Part shown: positions 56,204 through 64,000 of the stretch, in pieces
Layout: every line of letters begins with the position of its first letter
Position numbering within the stretch: position 1 is the first letter of the stretch
The notes under the pieces: model-generated
Databases searched by the model: none
Seen by the model: only the letters and a program-made list of their open reading frames with translations
Told to the model about the DNA's origin: nothing
Position numbers and translations under genes: made by a program
Origin: Emticicia sp037153985
GTDB taxonomy: Bacteria; Bacteroidota; Bacteroidia; Cytophagales; Spirosomataceae
Direction: 5' to 3'
Length of the DNA stretch: 64,000 nt
Assembly (NCBI RefSeq): GCF_037153985.1
Contig: NZ_JBBAYI010000001.1
Location: forward strand, 496,001-560,000

Positions 56204-57319
56204 ATGAAAAAAATAGGAATTCTTTTCGGAATGGAAGATACTTTTCCATGGGCATTTATTGACGAGGTAAATAAAACGGCTCCTGCTGGTATTATTGCCG
56301 AGCCTGTTTCGATTGATAAAGTAGAACAAGGCGTAGCTACTGATTACGCCGTTATTATCGACAGAATTTCTCAGGATGTGCCCTTTTACAGAGCTTACCT
56401 TAAAAATGCCGCTCTTTGTGGAACAGCCGTTATTAATAACCCTTTCTGGTGGAGTGCCGACGAAAAGTTTTTTAACAACTGTCTTGCTGTTAAATTAGGG
56501 GTTCCGGTACCTAAAACGGTATTACTTCCGTCGAAAGAAAGACCAACAGATACCACAGAGAAATCATTCAGAAACCTGAAATTCCCGATGGATTGGGAAT
56601 ATATGTTTGGTCAGATTGGTTTTCCGGCCTATATGAAACCTCATGCTGGTGGTGGCTGGAAAAGCGTCTACAAGGTATATGACTCGAACGACCTTTGGCA
56701 AAAACACGAAGAAACCGGCCAATTGGTAATGCTTTTACAGGAAGAAATCCAGTTTACAGATTATTACCGTTGTTACTGCCTAAATGGCAAATATGTTCAT
56801 ATTATGCCTTATGAGCCTCGTAATCCGCACCATTTACGCTATGCCACGCAGCCTAAAACTCAAGGCGAAGAGCATAAAAAACTAATGGCTACCATTACAG
56901 ACTACGTGCTTCGCCTGAATAAAGCACTAGGCTACGACTTCAATACTGTTGAGTTTGCTGTGCGTGATGGTATTCCGTATGCTATCGACTTCTGTAATCC
57001 GGCCCCTGATGCCGATGTGAACTCGGTAGGACAAGGAAACTTTGAATGGATTGTGGCTAATGCTGCCAAAATGGCCATTGAAAGAGCAATTGAGCAAAAA
57101 GATGGTAAAAACAATTGTACATGGGGTACTTTCACAAAAGCATCGGTTTTAGGTGAAGGCGAAAACTTTTTGATAACTGGCACACAGGAACCAGCCGCCG
57201 AGAAAAAGGTAAGCCCGAAAAAAGCCGAAGTTGCACCGAAAGCTGAAGCACCTAAAAAAGCAACTGCAACACCAAAAGCAGAACCTGCTAAAAAAGTTAC
57301 TCCTGCCAAGAAAAAATAA
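56204..57319 (+). CDS. RimK-like ATP-grasp ligase with lysine/alanine-rich C-terminal tail
   Basis: A 371-residue protein with an ATP-grasp fold. The pre-ATP-grasp domain covers about 1-100. The glycine-rich loop is KPHAGGGWKS (145-154), followed by the hinge strand LLQEE (177-181). Mg-binding acids are in NTVEFAV (E250) and AIDFCNP (D262/N265). It would form an amide bond from a carboxylate and an amine using ATP. Residues 329-371 form a disordered tail of K, A, E and P (for example APKKATATPKAEPAKK). The tail resembles histone-H1-like tails and is absent from ordinary RimK-type enzymes. A 14-bp hairpin separates it from the GCS2 gene. Confidence 0.85.
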   Translation: MKKIGILFGMEDTFPWAFIDEVNKTAPAGIIAEPVSIDKVEQGVATDYAVIIDRISQDVPFYRAYLKNAALCGTAVINNPFWWSADEKFFNNCLAVKLGVPVPKTVLLPSKERPTDTTEKSFRNLKFPMDWEYMFGQIGFPAYMKPHAGGGWKSVYKVYDSNDLWQKHEETGQLVMLLQEEIQFTDYYRCYCLNGKYVHIMPYEPRNPHHLRYATQPKTQGEEHKKLMATITDYVLRLNKALGYDFNTVEFAVRDGIPYAIDFCNPAPDADVNSVGQGNFEWIVANAAKMAIERAIEQKDGKNNCTWGTFTKASVLGEGENFLITGTQEPAAEKKVSPKKAEVAPKAEAPKKATATPKAEPAKKVTPAKKK

Positions 57320-57326
57320 CACGCCT

Positions 57327-57361
57327 TTGCAACCGATAAATATGCCCTTTATCGGTTGCAA
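57327..57361 (+). other. Perfect 14-bp inverted repeat between ATP-grasp and GCS2 genes
   Basis: TTGCAACCGATAAA (57327-57340), 7-nt loop, TTTATCGGTTGCAA (57348-57361). A T-tract is lacking, so it may act as a processing or mRNA-stabilising site, or a weak terminator, within the presumed operon. Confidence 0.8.
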
Positions 57362-57403
57362 TACTTATCGTCTCCCACTTTAACACCCTGAACTAAGAAA
57401 ATT

Positions 57404-58501
57404 ATGTCACAATTTACATTAGGTATTGAAGAAGAGTTTCAGACTATCGACCCCGTAACAAGGGAGCTTCGTTCACACATGTCTAAAATAGTTGAAGGTG
57501 GTCAGGTAATTTTGCAGGAACGAATCAAACAAGAAATGCACCAGGCCGTTGTGGAGATGATTTCAAGCGTATGTGAAAATATACAACAAGCCCGTGAAGA
57601 AGTTACGTATTTGCGTCGTATGCTGTTTGATTTAGCCGCCAAGCAGAATCTTCATATTGCTGCTGCTGGCACGCACCCTTTTTCTGACTGGCAAAGGCAA
57701 CTCATTACGCCAAACGAAAGATACGAAAAACTAATTGATGATATGCGCGACGTGGCACGCTCGAACCTGATTTTTGGTTTACACGTACACGTGGGCATTC
57801 CTAACCGTGAAGAGGGTATGCAGATTCTGAACACTGCCCGTTATTTTCTGCCCCATATTTATGCGTTGTCGACCAATTCGCCATTCTGGTGTGGGCGTAA
57901 TACAGGTTTTAAATCGTATCGTTCAAAAGTATTCGATAAATTTCCGAGAACAGGTATTCCTGACTATTTCTCGAGCGTGGCTGAATACGACAACTACGTA
58001 AATCTGCTGATAAAAACCAACTGTATTGATAACGGCAAAAAAATATGGTGGGATATCCGCCTACATCCTTTTTACCCAACAGTTGAATTCAGAATCTGTG
58101 ATATTCCGATGCGTGTTGATGAAACTATCTGCTTAGCGGCATTGATGCAAGCCATCATTGCAAAGATTCATAAGTTGCATAAACAAAATCTGAGCTTCCG
58201 TACATACCACCGAATGCTAATCAGCGAAAATAAATGGCGAGCCGCCAGATATGGCATTCAAGGTAACCTGATTGATTTCGGCAAGGAAACAGAAGTGCCC
58301 TATTCGCATCTTGCTGAAGAACTAATGGAGTTTGTTGATGACGTACTTGATGAACTGGGCAGCCGAAAAGAAGTAGAATATATTCATCAGATACTGAAAA
58401 TGGGTAGCGGTGCCGACCGCCAGTTGAAAGTCTTTGAAGAAACTCAAAGCCTTGAAAAAGTAGTTGACTACATTGTATCAGAAACAAAAATTGGTCTGTA
58501 A
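57404..58501 (+). CDS. GCS2-type carboxylate-amine ligase (YbdK family)
   Basis: A 365-residue ligase of the glutamate-cysteine ligase 2 superfamily. It begins FTLGIEEEFQTID (GIEEEF at 7-12 holds metal-binding glutamates). It continues with HVHVGIPN (substrate/metal histidines), PFWCGRNTGFKSYRS, and RLHPFYPTVEFRICDIPM. YbdK has weak glutamate-cysteine ligase activity; the true substrates of most members are unknown. It likely activates a gamma-carboxylate and joins it to an amine. It stands 84 bp after the ATP-grasp gene, with a hairpin in the gap. Confidence 0.92.
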   Translation: MSQFTLGIEEEFQTIDPVTRELRSHMSKIVEGGQVILQERIKQEMHQAVVEMISSVCENIQQAREEVTYLRRMLFDLAAKQNLHIAAAGTHPFSDWQRQLITPNERYEKLIDDMRDVARSNLIFGLHVHVGIPNREEGMQILNTARYFLPHIYALSTNSPFWCGRNTGFKSYRSKVFDKFPRTGIPDYFSSVAEYDNYVNLLIKTNCIDNGKKIWWDIRLHPFYPTVEFRICDIPMRVDETICLAALMQAIIAKIHKLHKQNLSFRTYHRMLISENKWRAARYGIQGNLIDFGKETEVPYSHLAEELMEFVDDVLDELGSRKEVEYIHQILKMGSGADRQLKVFEETQSLEKVVDYIVSETKIGL

Positions 58502-58550
58502 GCTGAACAAATCGGCCAAATAAATTTGTTGTACTATTCTTAGGATAAAA

Positions 58551-58579
58551 CCTTGCAAGTAAAACACTTGCAGGATTTT
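58551..58579 (+). terminator. Imperfect terminator-like hairpin after the GCS2 gene
   Basis: CCTTGCAAGT pairs with ACTTGCAGG (one mismatch) around a short loop, followed by ATTTTAT. It suggests at least partial termination before the GATase gene. Confidence 0.55.
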
Positions 58580-58683
58580 ATAAAGACGTAGCAAATGCTA
58601 TTTAACAGTTTTTTGCTTAAGTTTGTATTTGCTTTTTACTAATTTAGACCTCCCTCACAGCAATCGGGAGTTTGTTTTATGTT

Positions 58684-59496
58684 ATGAATATTGCAATTTT
58701 AGACCTATACGATGGCAAGCCCAATGAAGGTATGCGTTGTATAAAAATGTTGTGCGAACAATTTTTGTCACAGGAAGATACCGCGGGGCATTATGATGTT
58801 TTTGATGTTCGACAAAAAAATGAAATTCCTTCATTGAATGATTATCAGATATTTATATCCACAGGTGGGCCGGGTAATCCGTTACCAGAAGGTCATTTGT
58901 GGGAACAAAAATATTTTGATTTTATCGACCAGATTTTTAAATATAACAGTCAGAATGAAGATAAAAAATATCTTTTTCTGATTTGCCATTCTTTCCAGAT
59001 AGCAAGCTATCATCTAGGCTTTGGCGAGGTTTGTAAAAGAAAATCAACTTCGTTTGGAGTAATGCCTATTCATCGGACAGAAGATGGCGAACACGAGCCC
59101 CTGTTTGAAAAACTTCCTGATGTTTTCTATGCAGTTGATTCAAGAGATTATCAGTTGATTCAACCAAACTGGGAAAAAATCAATGAATTTGGAGCCAAAG
59201 TTTTATGTCTGGAAAAAGTGCGCCCTCATGTGCCTTTAGAAAGAGCCATTATGGCTATAAGGTTTTCGGACGAGGTTTTTGGTACGCAGTTTCACCCCGA
59301 AGCCGATTCTGAAGGAATGATGCACTATTTCAAACAAGAAGAAAAAATGCTGGCTGTAATTAAAGAATATGGGTCAGAAAAATACGAGGAAATGATTGAC
59401 AGGCTTGATGACCCAGACAAAATTATGCTCACCGAATCGGTAATTATTCCGACTTTTTTAAGAAATGCTGCCGAAAGCATATTAGAATTAGCCTAA
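58684..59496 (+). CDS. Class I glutamine amidotransferase-like protein
   Basis: A 270-residue GATase domain protein. I take the ATG at 58684; a TTG four codons upstream is in frame. The triad is intact: C101 in LICHSFQ (in place of the common GxCxGxQ), H204 and E206 in GTQFHPEAD. ISTGGPGNP (59-66) is the oxyanion-strand region. About 55 extra C-terminal residues follow the GATase core. It may supply ammonia from glutamine to a ligase. It could instead hydrolyse gamma-glutamyl bonds, like PuuD-type relatives. No synthase domain is fused. Confidence 0.87.
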   Translation: MNIAILDLYDGKPNEGMRCIKMLCEQFLSQEDTAGHYDVFDVRQKNEIPSLNDYQIFISTGGPGNPLPEGHLWEQKYFDFIDQIFKYNSQNEDKKYLFLICHSFQIASYHLGFGEVCKRKSTSFGVMPIHRTEDGEHEPLFEKLPDVFYAVDSRDYQLIQPNWEKINEFGAKVLCLEKVRPHVPLERAIMAIRFSDEVFGTQFHPEADSEGMMHYFKQEEKMLAVIKEYGSEKYEEMIDRLDDPDKIMLTESVIIPTFLRNAAESILELA

Positions 59497-59503
59497 GACT
59501 TTT

Positions 59504-59537
59504 AAAGGTATATCTGCAAAAGTGGATATACCTTTTT
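59504..59537 (+). terminator. Hairpin terminator after the GATase gene
   Basis: AAAGGTATATC (59504-59514) pairs with GATATACCTTT (59525-59535), followed by further Ts. Confidence 0.75.
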
Positions 59538-59574
59538 CTTCCATTATTAGTATTCATTCCGATAAATTAAATTT

Positions 59575-60771
59575 ATGATACCCGAAATACGTCATCAGTT
59601 TAATGCTAGTTTTTCGCAAGAAAAATATGAGGCACTCATAGCTGAAATTGAAAAGGATTTTCCCAAGCAATTAGACTTCCGTGTAGCAGAAACTCCCGTT
59701 TTTGTGCCACAGGCACTCAAAATAAAAACTCTTCAGGCATGTAACGACATTATCGATACCCTGATGAAAGATGATTTTAAAGCTAAAACTGAACGAGCTA
59801 TTCCGGTAAATCAGTTTGTACCTAACGAAAACAGCCATACACATTTTTTAGCCATTGACTTCGCTGTTTGTCGGGGCGAAAACGGCGAACTTACTCCACA
59901 ATTAATTGAATTACAGGGCTTTCCATCATTGTTCGGGTATCAATGGTATATCGGCCAGAAATATAAAAAGTTCTTTTATAGCCCTAAAAACTTTAGCCAA
60001 TATTTTAATCGGCTAAGTATGGCTTCGTATGTTGACGAAATGAAAAAGGTTTTTCTTGGAGAAGAAAAAGCCGAAAATGTAATATTGCTCGAAATTTATC
60101 CCGAAAAACAAAAAACAAGGCTTGATTTTGAAATAACAAAACAACTTTGGGGTATTGAACCAGTATGTTATACTAAAATAAAAAAAGACGGCAGGCAACT
60201 CTATTATGAAAAAGATGGCAAGCGAATTGACATCAAGAGAATTTACAACCGACTGATTTTTGACGACTTATTACAGAATTATCCGAATCTGGAAACGGAG
60301 TTTAAATTAACCGATGATGTTGATGTAACATGGGTTACTCACCCTAACTGGTTTTTTCGTATTAGCAAGTTTACGCTTCCGCTACTCAACAGCCCTTATG
60401 TACCTAAGAGTTATTATTTATCGGAATTAAAAGAATATCCTGCCGATTTAGAGAACTATGTATTAAAACCTTTGTTTTCGTTTGCTGGAAGTGGCGTAAA
60501 GCTAAACTTTACGAAAGATGATTTGGACGCTATCACTGACAAAGAAAACTTTCTGATTCAGCGTAAAGTGAAATATGAGCCTATAATTGAAGACCTACAA
60601 GGTGATTTAATCAAGACAGAAATAAGAATGCTATTTGCGTGGGCCGATAACGCCAAACGACCAGCATTAGTGACGAATCTGGCGCGTTTGAGCCGTGGTG
60701 AAATGATTGGCGTAAACTTTAATAAAAATTTTGACTGGGTGGGCGGAAGTTGTGCTTTCTTCGAAGAATGA
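59575..60771 (+). CDS. Second ATP-grasp-type ligase, apparently circularly permuted; function unknown
   Basis: A 398-residue protein with no family I can name. The phosphate-binding loop is KPLFSFAGSG (298-307), with the hinge FLIQRKVKYEP (326-336) and TEIRMLF (348-354) after it. A possible metal-acid segment, LIELQGFPSLF (110-120), lies far upstream of the loop rather than downstream. This order is seen in circularly permuted ATP-grasps such as glutathionylspermidine synthase. It lies 78 bp after the GATase gene, with a terminator between. It ends 30 bp before the apiosidase-like gene. It presumably makes an amide bond with the cluster's other ligases. Confidence 0.68.
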   Translation: MIPEIRHQFNASFSQEKYEALIAEIEKDFPKQLDFRVAETPVFVPQALKIKTLQACNDIIDTLMKDDFKAKTERAIPVNQFVPNENSHTHFLAIDFAVCRGENGELTPQLIELQGFPSLFGYQWYIGQKYKKFFYSPKNFSQYFNRLSMASYVDEMKKVFLGEEKAENVILLEIYPEKQKTRLDFEITKQLWGIEPVCYTKIKKDGRQLYYEKDGKRIDIKRIYNRLIFDDLLQNYPNLETEFKLTDDVDVTWVTHPNWFFRISKFTLPLLNSPYVPKSYYLSELKEYPADLENYVLKPLFSFAGSGVKLNFTKDDLDAITDKENFLIQRKVKYEPIIEDLQGDLIKTEIRMLFAWADNAKRPALVTNLARLSRGEMIGVNFNKNFDWVGGSCAFFEE

Positions 60772-60801
60772 GACTATTGTTTTCAATTAACCTAACAAAA
60801 T

Positions 60802-62169
60802 ATGCAATCGAAATCATTCTATTCGACCCTACTCTTGTTTTTAATGTGCCTGAGTGTTTTTGCTCAGACTTTCAGCGTAAGCCCTAATAAACGTTTCTTA
60901 CTGAAAGATGGCAAGCCCTTTTTCTGGCTTGGCGATACTGCGTGGGAGTTATTTCATCGACTTGACAGAGAAGATGCCGATTATTATCTACAAAAAAGAG
61001 CTTCTCAGAACTATACAGTTATACAAGCCGTAGCACTTGCCGAATTTGATGGGCTGAATGTTCCTAATCCTTACGGCGACTTACCTTTAATTAATAATGA
61101 CCCTACCAAACCCAATGAGGCGTATTTCAAACACGTAGATTACATTATTGACAAAGCGGCTGAATATGGGTTAACAATTGGTTTTTTACCAACATGGGGT
61201 GATAAACTCTATAAATCAACATGGGGCAAGGGACCTGAGGTTTTTAATACCAATAATGCGCGTATTTATGGCAAATGGCTAGCTACCCGTTATAAAAACC
61301 GAAAGAATATTATCTGGATTTTAGGTGGTGACAGAACCCCACGTGAAGGTACTAACGATGTTGAAGTATGGAGAGCCATGGCTGCGGGTATTGTGGAAGG
61401 TGTTGGCGGAAACGACAACGCCCTTATTACTTTTCATCCTCAACCCAACCGCGAAGGTGCAAGCCAATGGTTTCATCATGATGATTGGTTCGATTTCAAT
61501 ATGTTTCAGAACGGCCATTGCCGCGATACCCCAATTTATGATAACATTAAAGGCTCTTATGACAGAAACCCTACTAAGCCTGTTATTGATGGCGAACCTA
61601 TTTATGAAGACCACCCTGTTTGTTTTAATGCCCACGAATTAGGAACTTCTAGTGCCTATGATGTACGAAAATACGCGTATCTGGATATATTTGCTGGAGC
61701 ATTCGGGCATACGTATGGGTGTCATGACATCTGGCAAATGTATTCTCCTAACCGTGAAGCCGTGAACGGGCCTCACTTTTACTGGCAACAGGCCCTCGAC
61801 TTACCAGGGGCTAAACAAATGAAACTTGTACGCCGTTTAATCGAATCAAGGCCATTTCTTGACAGAGTTCCTGACCAATCTTTAATTGTAGAAGATAACC
61901 TTCCGGCCAGTGAACGCATTCAAGCTACCAGAGGCAACGACTACGCTTTTATCTATACTTCTACCGGTAAACCTTTTACGGTAAATACCGGAAAAATTTC
62001 GGGAACACAATTAACTGCTTACTGGTATGACCCCCGAAATGGAAAAGTAGAAGAAATAGGGAAAATAAACAATAATGGTACTCATAAATTTAATCCTCCA
62101 CGCTCGGGCTATGGACAAGACTGGGTTCTTGTTCTTGACGATGCTTCAAAGAATTTTCCAAAGCCATAA
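60802..62169 (+). CDS. Apiosidase-like glycoside hydrolase (GH140 / DUF4038 type)
   Basis: A 455-residue secreted protein (signal ends SVFAQ). The catalytic domain begins NKRFLLKDGKPFFWLGDTAWELFHRL, the hallmark of the GH140/DUF4038 family. GH140 enzymes are TIM-barrel apiosidases studied in rhamnogalacturonan II degradation. Candidate acids are in ILGGDRTPREG and VIDGEPIYED. A collagen-binding-like C-terminal segment (KVEEIGKIN / DWVLVLDD) follows the barrel. It may release apiose or a related furanose from pectin. It lies on the same strand as the ligase cluster but is probably independent of it. Confidence 0.88.
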   Translation: MQSKSFYSTLLLFLMCLSVFAQTFSVSPNKRFLLKDGKPFFWLGDTAWELFHRLDREDADYYLQKRASQNYTVIQAVALAEFDGLNVPNPYGDLPLINNDPTKPNEAYFKHVDYIIDKAAEYGLTIGFLPTWGDKLYKSTWGKGPEVFNTNNARIYGKWLATRYKNRKNIIWILGGDRTPREGTNDVEVWRAMAAGIVEGVGGNDNALITFHPQPNREGASQWFHHDDWFDFNMFQNGHCRDTPIYDNIKGSYDRNPTKPVIDGEPIYEDHPVCFNAHELGTSSAYDVRKYAYLDIFAGAFGHTYGCHDIWQMYSPNREAVNGPHFYWQQALDLPGAKQMKLVRRLIESRPFLDRVPDQSLIVEDNLPASERIQATRGNDYAFIYTSTGKPFTVNTGKISGTQLTAYWYDPRNGKVEEIGKINNNGTHKFNPPRSGYGQDWVLVLDDASKNFPKP

Positions 62170-62180
62170 GCTACTTCCAT

Positions 62181-62210
62181 AAAAAAATCCCGTGTTTCCA
62201 CGGGATTTTT
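62181..62210. terminator. Bidirectional terminator between GH140 and aconitase genes
   Basis: ATCCCGTG (62187-62194), loop TTTC, CACGGGAT (62199-62206), flanked by an A-run and a T-run, between convergent genes. Confidence 0.92.
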
Positions 62211-62240
62211 CATTTATCAATCAATCGTTTGATTCTATTT

Positions 62241-64000
62241 TTATACTTCAGCCGCAATCAGATTCAACGCCGAACCAGCTTTAAACCAGCCAATCTGGCT
62301 TGTATTATAAGTATGGTTCAATTTGATTTCATCTTTCGAGCCATCTGCGTGGTGCGCTACCAATGTTAATGGTACTCCTTCCGCAAAGGTAGTTAAGCCT
62401 AAAATATCGAAAGTATCGTTTTCCTGAATTTTATCATAATCGGCAGGGTCAGCAAACGTTAATGCCAACATACCTTGTTTTTTCAGGTTGGTTTCGTGGA
62501 TACGAGCAAACGAACGAACAACAATGGCACGAACACCTAAATGACGTGGCTCCATAGCTGCGTGCTCACGTGATGAACCCTCACCATAGTTTTCGTCACC
62601 TACCACTATACTTCCGATTCCGGCAGCTTTGTAAGCACGTTGCACGGCTGGTACTTCGCCATATTCGCCAGTAATTTGGTTTTTAACTTTGTTGGCAGTA
62701 CCATTAGCAAAGTTAATTGCACCAATTAAAAGGTTGTTTGAGATATTATCAAGGTGTCCGCGATATTTTAACCACGGGCCAGCCATCGAGATATGGTCGG
62801 TTGTACATTTACCTTTTGCTTTAATCAACAATTTCAAGCCGGTAAGGTCTGTTCCCTCCCATGCCTTGAATGGCTCAAGCAATTGTAAGCGGTCCGATTT
62901 AGGACTCACCGCCACTTTTACCTTGCTACCATCTTTTTTAGGTTTTTGATAACCAGCATCTTTTACATCGAAGCCAAGTGGAGGTAACTCAACACCCTGA
63001 GGTGGGTCTAGTTTTACCTGTTCGCCTTTTTCGTTAGTAATAGTATCTTTTGCAGGGTTAAATGTAAGGCTACCGGCAATGGCAAATGCAGTTACGATTT
63101 CAGGCGATGCCACAAATGCGTGTGTATTAGGGTTACCATCGGCACGTTTAGCAAAGTTTCTGTTAAACGAAGTAATGATTGAGTTTTTCTCCCCTTTTTC
63201 GGCACCATGTCTGGCCCATTGCCCAATACAAGGCCCACAGGCATTGGCAAGTACTACACCCCCTATCGAACTGAAAGTATTCAGAATACCATCTCTTTCG
63301 GCTGTATAACGTACTTGTTCAGACCCCGGAGTAATTGTAAACTCCGATTTTGCTACAATATGTTTAGCAGCGGCCTGTGCAGCAACAGAAGCCGCGCGTG
63401 TCATGTCTTCGTAAGATGAGTTAGTACATGAACCAATCAGACCTACATCAAGTTTTTCTGGCCATTTGTTTTTCTTTACAGCTTTGGCAAATTTAGAAAG
63501 CGGCCATGCCAAATCTGGAGTGAATGGTCCATTGATACGTGGCTCAAGTCTTGAAAGGTTAATTTCAATAACTTGGTCGTAGTATTGTTCAGGGTTATCG
63601 ATACACTCTTGGTCAGGGCGAAGCAAATCTTTGATACCATTAGCCAAAGAAGCTACTTTGGCACGGCCAGTTGCTTTAAGGTAAGCCGCCATTTTACGGT
63701 CATAACCAAACAATGAGGTAGTAGCACCAATTTCGGCACCCATATTACAGATGGTACCTTTACCGGTAGCCGAAAGGCTATCTGCACCTTTACCAATATA
63801 TTCAACAATGTATCCGGTTCCTCCTTTTACTGTCAGGCGGCCTGCTACTTCCAGAATAACATCTTTTGCAGAAGCCCATCCTTTTAATTTACCTGATAGT
63901 TTTACACCAATAAGTTTAGGCATTTTCAGTTCCCATGCAAGGCCCGACATTACGTCGCAAGCATCAGCACCACCTACACCAATCGCCACCATACCTAAAC
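62241..64000 (-). CDS. acnA: Aconitate hydratase, mitochondrial-type (5' end beyond the window)
   Basis: The coding frame continues to the end of the window, so the N-terminal part is missing. About 585 residues of a mitochondrial-type aconitase are present, starting LGMVAIGVGGADA. The enzyme interconverts citrate and isocitrate in the TCA cycle. The [4Fe-4S] ligands are in GSCTNSSYEDM and ANACGPCIGQW. The C-terminal swivel domain has NYGEGSSREHAAMEPRHLGVRA, the substrate-binding GSSR. The gene symbol is by analogy only. It converges with the apiosidase-like gene. Confidence 0.96.
   Translation of the reverse strand, partial: LGMVAIGVGGADACDVMSGLAWELKMPKLIGVKLSGKLKGWASAKDVILEVAGRLTVKGGTGYIVEYIGKGADSLSATGKGTICNMGAEIGATTSLFGYDRKMAAYLKATGRAKVASLANGIKDLLRPDQECIDNPEQYYDQVIEINLSRLEPRINGPFTPDLAWPLSKFAKAVKKNKWPEKLDVGLIGSCTNSSYEDMTRAASVAAQAAAKHIVAKSEFTITPGSEQVRYTAERDGILNTFSSIGGVVLANACGPCIGQWARHGAEKGEKNSIITSFNRNFAKRADGNPNTHAFVASPEIVTAFAIAGSLTFNPAKDTITNEKGEQVKLDPPQGVELPPLGFDVKDAGYQKPKKDGSKVKVAVSPKSDRLQLLEPFKAWEGTDLTGLKLLIKAKGKCTTDHISMAGPWLKYRGHLDNISNNLLIGAINFANGTANKVKNQITGEYGEVPAVQRAYKAAGIGSIVVGDENYGEGSSREHAAMEPRHLGVRAIVVRSFARIHETNLKKQGMLALTFADPADYDKIQENDTFDILGLTTFAEGVPLTLVAHHADGSKDEIKLNHTYNTSQIGWFKAGSALNLIAAEV

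Noticed and set aside
57404..58501. Glutathione biosynthesis as the role of the GCS2 gene
   Set aside because: YbdK-type proteins are not dedicated GshA enzymes, and no GshB-like partner with the normal signature is present.
58672..58683. TTG as start of the GATase
   Set aside because: An ATG four codons later gives the family-like MNIAILDLYDG start.

Overview
The window looks like chromosomal DNA of a free-living Bacteroidota bacterium, most probably of the order Cytophagales (an Emticicia/Arcicella-like genus is my guess; I could not test it). The clues are: proteins ending in type IX secretion (T9SS) sorting domains, a gliding-motility protein GldC, the long plant/Chlamydia-type IspG, a type III glutamine synthetase beside a eukaryote-like type II enzyme, DUF5686 proteins with a carboxypeptidase-regulatory-like N-terminus, Bacteroidota-type promoters (TTTG about 20 nt upstream of TAnnTTTG), weak ribosome binding sites and AT-rich intergenic DNA. 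I see no rRNA, tRNA, insertion sequence, prophage or CRISPR array.

Layout. 1-6155: the end of a PEBP-like protein, a secreted amidohydrolase, queE, then an ispG operon with four small genes. 6351-11893: an outer-membrane-type DUF5686 protein, a DltD/AlgJ-like membrane protein and a secreted SGNH esterase. 11916-26260: a nitrogen-assimilation neighbourhood (GSIII, GSII, ammonium transporter plus outer-membrane barrel) interspersed with an LTA-synthase-like sulfatase, a thioredoxin-like [2Fe-2S] protein, ferritin, MtaB, an M28 peptidase and a lipoprotein. 26604-37734: a ferredoxin divergent from a LuxC-type acyl-CoA reductase; an MBOAT / acidic protein / MoxR ATPase / VWA operon; a T9SS delta-60-repeat protein; a 2-oxo acid dehydrogenase E2; CinA. 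38638-43530: a four-gene rhamnose / rhamnogalacturonan operon (unassigned glycosidase, RhaM, RhaT, GH105). 43726-55090: GldC, a desaturase, a DUF4159 protein, RsmE, two tandem SGNH esterases, an L,D-transpeptidase, a second DUF5686 protein and a secreted esterase. 55380-60771: a compact set of a cytoplasmic alpha/beta hydrolase, a RimK-like ATP-grasp, a GCS2-type carboxylate-amine ligase, a class I glutamine amidotransferase and a second ATP-grasp that looks circularly permuted. 60802-64000: an apiosidase-like GH140 protein and the 3' part of aconitase.

The best candidate for an undescribed system is the 55380-60771 amidoligase cluster. It has three ATP-dependent peptide/amide-bond ligases of different folds, an intact GATase triad and a hydrolase, as expected for synthesis and turnover of an unknown small peptide, gamma-glutamyl compound or protein modification. 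Hairpins or terminators lie in three of its four intergenic gaps. Also notable are the tandem esterases with exchanged C-terminal anchoring domains, the unassigned glycosidase in the rhamnose operon, the MBOAT-acidic-MoxR-VWA operon, and a leader motif shared by the ammonium transporter and its barrel.

Start codons were revised downstream in several genes, where the longest frame begins at TTG or GTG and a nearby ATG fits the signal peptide, family N-terminus or promoter better. All functional calls rest on motif recognition by eye; no database search was run.
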